The notes under the pieces are model-generated. The model saw only the letters and a program-made list of their open reading frames with translations. It was not told where the DNA came from and ran no database searches. From JACOTK01 sp963743945 (GTDB lineage: Bacteria; Actinomycetota; Acidimicrobiia; Acidimicrobiales; CADCSY01), in the NCBI GenBank assembly GCA_963743945.1, contig CAVURO010000010.1, positions 434,001-498,000 on the forward strand: a DNA stretch of 64,000 nucleotides. The letters run 5' to 3'. This document shows, piece by piece, positions 59,122-64,000 of this stretch (position 1 is the stretch's first letter; each line of letters opens with the position of its first letter). The translations under genes and the position numbers were made by a program.

Positions 59122-59127
59122 ACCCTA
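59122..59127 (-). promoter_or_regulatory. Leaderless -10 of the coxL-S-M cluster
   Basis: TAGGGT on the minus strand, six bases before the coxL ATG, with no Shine-Dalgarno site in between. It is one of at least ten such elements in the window. Confidence 0.5.
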
Positions 59128-59180
59128 TCGTCTGCGTGCCGACCGGTGGGCTGCATTGACCTGGTATAGCCGGACGGCAC

Positions 59181-59557
59181 TCACAGCAGGCCGGTCAGAG
59201 CCCTCCAGGCCCGTTGGACGAAGTTCCCGTCGTCGTCCGGTTCTCCCTGCCGGGAAGCGACCGTCGTGGACGGCGGCGACGTCTCGGTTGGCGGCAGCAC
59301 GGCATAGGCCTCCTCGCCCGGACGAACCAGGTTGTAGCGCTCACGGGCAAGGCGTTCGATCTCGGCGTCACTTCGCAGGAGCTCCACCCGGTCCTCCAAC
59401 GCCTTGTTCTGATGGGAGAGCACGTCCAGCTTCTCCTCGGCAGTCGACAGCGCCGCCCGTTGGGCCAGGTAGGTGCGGGTGGGAAAGACACCCGCGAAGT
59501 GGACCGCGGCCACGAGGAGCGCTGCCGGCCCCACCCACACGAGAACCCGCGCCCTTT

Positions 59558-59561
<4 letters not shown>
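59181..59561 (-). CDS. ftsB: FtsB/DivIC-type septum formation initiator
   Basis: 126 residues. A short cytoplasmic N-terminus, one membrane segment (VLVWVGPAALLVAAVHFAGV), then a coiled coil (RAALSTAEEKLDVLSHQNKA, LEDRVELLRSDAEIERLARE) and the family end RYNLVRPGEEAYAVLPP. FtsB links FtsQ and FtsL in the divisome. Its ATG overlaps the eno stop by four bases. In related genomes DUF501 follows; here the cox cluster does. Confidence 0.9.
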
Positions 59562-60850
<1,289 letters not shown>

Positions 60851-60888
60851 GAAAATGCTCCTCGACGTGACTGTGGCGGATGTTGTTC

Positions 60889-60912
60889 ATGTTATCGATT
60901 GTGGCTGGTGTT
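60889..60912 (-). promoter_or_regulatory. Possible eno promoter
   Basis: TAACAT (60889-60894, minus strand) with a weak TTTCAA about 16 bases upstream. It lies inside the extended tail of mazG. Weak evidence. Confidence 0.3.
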
Positions 60913-60936
60913 GAAAGTGTTACCGGTAGCGCTCTA

Positions 60937-60976
60937 CTGCTCGGCCTGCGCAAGCACTGCTCGGCCTGCGCAAGCA
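60937..60976. repeat. Perfect 20-bp tandem duplication at the end of mazG
   Basis: CTGCTCGGCCTGCGCAAGCA occurs at 60937-60956 and again at 60957-60976. Removing one copy would restore an in-frame TAG at 60934-60936 directly after the reading ...ELLAQAEQ. Confidence 0.97.
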
Positions 60977-62355
60977 GCTCGGCCTGCTCGGCCTGCGCCC
61001 GGAAGCGGGCGGCGGATGCCCGCAACGCCGCCTCGGGGTCGACCTTTGCGACGCGAGCGGCAGCCACGAGAGCGAAGAGCGCATCACCGATCACATCGGC
61101 GTCCACGAGCGACGCCATGTCGAGGGATGCGGGGATCTCCGCGTCCCGGCCGACGGCAAGGGCCTTGCGCTGCACCTTGTGGGCGTAGAGCAGGGAGGGG
61201 AGGTTGCCCGGGATGCCGTCCATGATGCCGACCCGACCCTTCTCCTCCCGCTTGATCTGTTCCCAATTGAGCGCGATCTCCTCCGTGCCCGAAACCTCCA
61301 GGCCCGCAAAGACATGGGGGTGGCGACGGGTCAGCTTCTCGTTGACGGTCCGTGCGACATCGGCCAACGTGAACCGGCCCGCCTCGGCGCCGAGCCTGGC
61401 GTGGAAGAGCACCTGGAACAGCACGTCGCCGAGCTCCTCCTCGAGATGCTCGTAACCCTCGCCGGTTGCCTCGTCGAGCTCCTCGATGGCCTCCAACAGC
61501 TCGTAGGTCTCCTCCAGCAGATACCTCGTCAGGCTCGCATGGGTCTGCTCGCGATCCCAGGGACACCGTTCGCGAAGCGTGCCGACCAACTCGACGAGGT
61601 CCATGACCTCGCCGGCCACCGGGGCGGCGAGCCGGGGAATCCAGAGCGACGTCAGATGATCGGGATCGACGACCCGGTCCAGGTCGTCCCAGGCGATCTC
61701 CGTGATCGACTCGTCGTCCAAACCCAGCCGACACAAAACCCAGACGGTCTCGGGTGTCCCGTCACCAACGCCAAGCTTCACGTCCGACAGCACGCCATGG
61801 CTGTCGCACTGGGCCACCAACAACGGCCCCCGCTCCCCCGCTGCCTGCACCGCAAAGCGATGGCCGTCGACCACTCGGACGCCCTCGACGAGCGGATCCA
61901 CCCCGAGGCGCACCCATGCCAGGTCGAGAAACGACAGTGCGGGGATGACCACCACCTCCACCCGGCCCTCGATGACGCGGGTGTCGGCAACCAGCAGGTC
62001 GACGCTGCGCTCGGCCACCCGGGGCGAGCCGGGCACGGCGTAGGTCACCTCGCCCACATCGAGTGCGGCCGCGATCAACGCATCCACGATCCCCGCGTAG
62101 ACCTCCTCCAGCGTCGTGGCCTGCTCGTAGAGCGCGTCGAAGCTCGTTGCCTCCGCCATGACGGACGCCGCCGGGTGACGGGTTGTGCGGACAAAGGACG
62201 CAGGCGCCCCTTCGATGGCTCGCAGTGCGGCGGCCGTGACCAGATCGGGCCCACCGGGACCCAGCCCGACCACCGTGATGCGCGGTTTGCTCAACGTTCG
62301 GGCCGGGCGGGCCGGCCCGGGTCCCATCGCACGGCGCGGCAGGCCGATCGATCGA

Positions 62356-63489
62356 TCACGGAGCCGCGGGAGTGGGGGTCTCGGTGGGCCCGACATCGGG
62401 CGTTCCGGAGGGAAGGCTGCCCGCTCCCGGTTGCACCGTGGTTGTGGTGGTGGGACCCTTCGGCGGCACCACGATGCCGACCCCGTCAGGCGTGCCGTCG
62501 GCGGCGCCCTTCTGGATCTCCCACGCGCCGTAGCGCTTGTCGACGCTGACCTTCGCGCTGCCCGATGCGGTCACCAGGAACTCCTCGAGCTTCTGTGCGG
62601 ACAGGCCGCTGATCACCGCTGCGACGTCGGCCTTGGCCTCCTCGTAGGTCGGCGTCTTGCGCTCCCGGACCAGAATCAGATGAAAACCGAACTGCGTCTG
62701 AATCGGATCGCTCACCTGACCGATCGGCAACTCGAACAGCGCCGTCTCGAACTCGGGAACGAACTTGCCCTTGCCGACACAGCCGAGGTCACCGCCCTGT
62801 TGGGCCGAACCGGTGTCGGAGGACGACTCCTTGGCGACGGTGGCAAAATCGGCTCCCTTGTCGAGCCGGGCCTTCAGCGCCGCTGCCTCGGCACCCGCTG
62901 CCTCGAGTCCCTTTTCCTGTGAGCTGACGAGGATGTGGCTCGCACAGCCCTGCACGAACTCGTCGGCATGCGCCTTGAAGTAGGCCTCGGCGCCTCCCTT
63001 GCCGACCTCTTTCTTCAGCACGTCCTCGGCGAACACATCGTTCAGCTTCTTGAAGAGCGCCCGCTGACGAACCAACTGATCCTGATACCCCTCAGGGAAC
63101 GATTCGAAGACCTTCGCTCCCCCGACCTGCTCGATCACCACCGAGCGCACCGCCGTGAGCTCGGCATCGACGATCTTGGCCTTGCGGCGGGCCAGCTCGC
63201 CCTCGATGAGCTCGTAGTACACCCGCTGGGTCAGGAGCCGGGCGATGAACGTGGTGTCGAACGTACCGGGCGCCTCACCCGCCTGGGCTGCCTGCATGCC
63301 CTGTTCGACCAGATTTCGATAGGTCTCGTTGTCACGAACGGCCGACAGCTCGTCCTGCAGCGAGCCGTCACTGATCTCGTTGCCGTTGACGGTGGCGGCG
63401 GGGGAGTTGGACAGGATGCTGCATCCTCCGAGCGCCACGACGGCGACGAGGGCAACGGCAACGACCGATTTTGCGCGCAAGAGGCTCAC
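62356..63489 (-). CDS. Peptidyl-prolyl isomerase lipoprotein (SurA/PrsA/PpiC type)
   Basis: 377 residues. The signal peptide ends in a lipobox (VVALGGC, Cys23), so the protein is a lipoprotein on the outer face of the membrane. A SurA-N-like helical region (~35-185) precedes a parvulin domain (~185-290: ASHILVSSQEKG, GGDLGCVGKGKFVPEFETAL, PIGQVSDPIQTQFGFHLILV). The C-terminal ~50 residues are Thr/Pro-rich. It would help fold secreted proteins. It sits between mfd and mazG. Confidence 0.9.
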   Translation of the reverse strand: MSLLRAKSVVAVALVAVVALGGCSILSNSPAATVNGNEISDGSLQDELSAVRDNETYRNLVEQGMQAAQAGEAPGTFDTTFIARLLTQRVYYELIEGELARRKAKIVDAELTAVRSVVIEQVGGAKVFESFPEGYQDQLVRQRALFKKLNDVFAEDVLKKEVGKGGAEAYFKAHADEFVQGCASHILVSSQEKGLEAAGAEAAALKARLDKGADFATVAKESSSDTGSAQQGGDLGCVGKGKFVPEFETALFELPIGQVSDPIQTQFGFHLILVRERKTPTYEEAKADVAAVISGLSAQKLEEFLVTASGSAKVSVDKRYGAWEIQKGAADGTPDGVGIVVPPKGPTTTTTVQPGAGSLPSGTPDVGPTETPTPAAP

Positions 63490-63493
63490 GAGT

Positions 63494-64000
63494 TCAGGAT
63501 GCTACAGATTCGGGGTCCGCAGGGACCAGCTCGCCCAACAGGTCGCCGAGCACCTTGGGCACGTCATCGCCCTTTCGAAGTGGTATGACCAGCTGCTCGG
63601 TGTCCTCCATCCAGCGGGCGTCCCTCGCGACGCGTCGCAGCCGAACGACGGCACTGGCCCGCAGGGCCAGCGGCGAGAGACGGGCGAGATAGCCCGGTGA
63701 CGTGCGATTGGGGGTGACGGTGATCTCTCGGACACCCGTGCGATGGCACTCGGCCCGGAGCCGGGCAACCGCAAGCAGCGCCTCGGCGGCCGGTGGCACC
63801 GGCCCGTATCGGTCCTCCCACTCCGCGGCGATGTCGGCCACCTCGGCCAACGTGGTGACCGTCGCCAGACGACGGTAGGCCTCGAGACGCTGCTCCTCTC
63901 TCGAGACGTAGTCCGTGGGAAGGAACGCGTCGAGCGGCAGCTCCAGCTTGACCTCCGCTGCCTGCTTGGCCGGTTCACCCTTGAGCTCGGATACCGCTTC
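63494..64000 (-). CDS. mfd: Transcription-repair coupling factor Mfd, C-terminal part
   Basis: The last 168 residues of Mfd; the frame is open to the window edge. LELPLDAFLPTDYVSREEQR, LEAYRRLATVTTLAEVADIA and EWEDRYGPVPPAAEALLAVA are the TRCF (D7) domain that regulates the translocase. Mfd removes stalled RNA polymerase and recruits UvrA. The stop lies four bases from the lipoprotein gene start. Confidence 0.93.
   Translation of the reverse strand, partial: EAVSELKGEPAKQAAEVKLELPLDAFLPTDYVSREEQRLEAYRRLATVTTLAEVADIAAEWEDRYGPVPPAAEALLAVARLRAECHRTGVREITVTPNRTSPGYLARLSPLALRASAVVRLRRVARDARWMEDTEQLVIPLRKGDDVPKVLGDLLGELVPADPESVAS

Overview
The window is a GC-rich, gene-dense bacterial chromosome segment. 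Three things point to an actinobacterium, most probably of the class Acidimicrobiia or a close relative. First, the right end carries the actinobacterial housekeeping order mfd, peptidyl-prolyl isomerase lipoprotein, mazG, eno, ftsB, and then (after an insertion) DUF501 and ppx. Second, the Suf genes have the order sufB-sufD-Rieske-sufC, and an F420-type LLM oxidoreductase is present. Third, many genes lack a Shine-Dalgarno sequence and have a TANNNT -10 element 6-8 bases before the start codon, which is the signature of leaderless transcription. The class assignment is inference. I count about 57 protein genes and one tRNA (Leu, UAA).

Layout. 1-1304: the end of sufS and sufU. 1355-2548: an XRE regulator and nucleotidyltransferase pair resembling a toxin-antitoxin module, with an operator on its promoter and a 16-bp tandem repeat at its end. 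2572-8401: an ABC1/UbiB kinase, pterin dehydratase, acyl-CoA dehydrogenase and a GGDEF-EAL protein. 8425-12334: sufB-sufD-Rieske-sufC on the minus strand. 12429-19753: gamma carbonic anhydrase and a divergent oligopeptidase B, an FtsH-like protease, flavin reductase, an MBL hydrolase and PilT. 19893-30804: an alpha/beta hydrolase, MutY, three ethylmalonyl-CoA pathway enzymes (MaoC hydratase, methylsuccinyl-CoA dehydrogenase, CitE-like lyase) and a carbohydrate group (GT4, glycogen debranching enzyme, GT2). 30826-33447: a DUF885 protein and two unrecognised proteins. 33448-34701: a gene-poor, decayed stretch with a type I methylase remnant. 34702-36230: hipB-hipA behind three palindromes spaced exactly 60 bp apart. 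36470-41195: a tight four-gene cluster (GNAT-like acyltransferase, PaaK-like adenylating enzyme, YbhN-like membrane protein, secreted Ntn hydrolase) behind the only AT-rich promoter seen. 41192-49719: fumarase, PAS-GGDEF-EAL, LLM oxidoreductase, an anchored zinc-peptidase-like protein, an L,D-transpeptidase, tRNA-Leu and a GGDEF protein. 49799-53007: GNAT, aminotransferase V, ppx, DUF501. 53004-59115: a molybdenum hydroxylase cluster (coxG, mobA-like, xdhC, coxM, coxS, coxL-like). 59181-64000: ftsB, eno, mazG, the peptidyl-prolyl isomerase and the end of mfd.

How genes work together. SufS and SufU mobilise sulfur for the SufBCD scaffold encoded 8 kb away on the other strand. The ethylmalonyl-CoA enzymes would convert methylsuccinyl-CoA through mesaconyl-CoA and methylmalyl-CoA to glyoxylate and propionyl-CoA. 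The Mo-hydroxylase subunits come with their own cofactor genes. Three c-di-GMP proteins and PilT suggest control of surface motility.

The most interesting points are the four-gene acyl cluster, the HipBA operator array, a 20-bp duplication that pushes mazG through its old stop into eno, a frameshift in coxG inside a 15-bp repeat tract, and a divergent leaderless promoter pair sharing one TA step.
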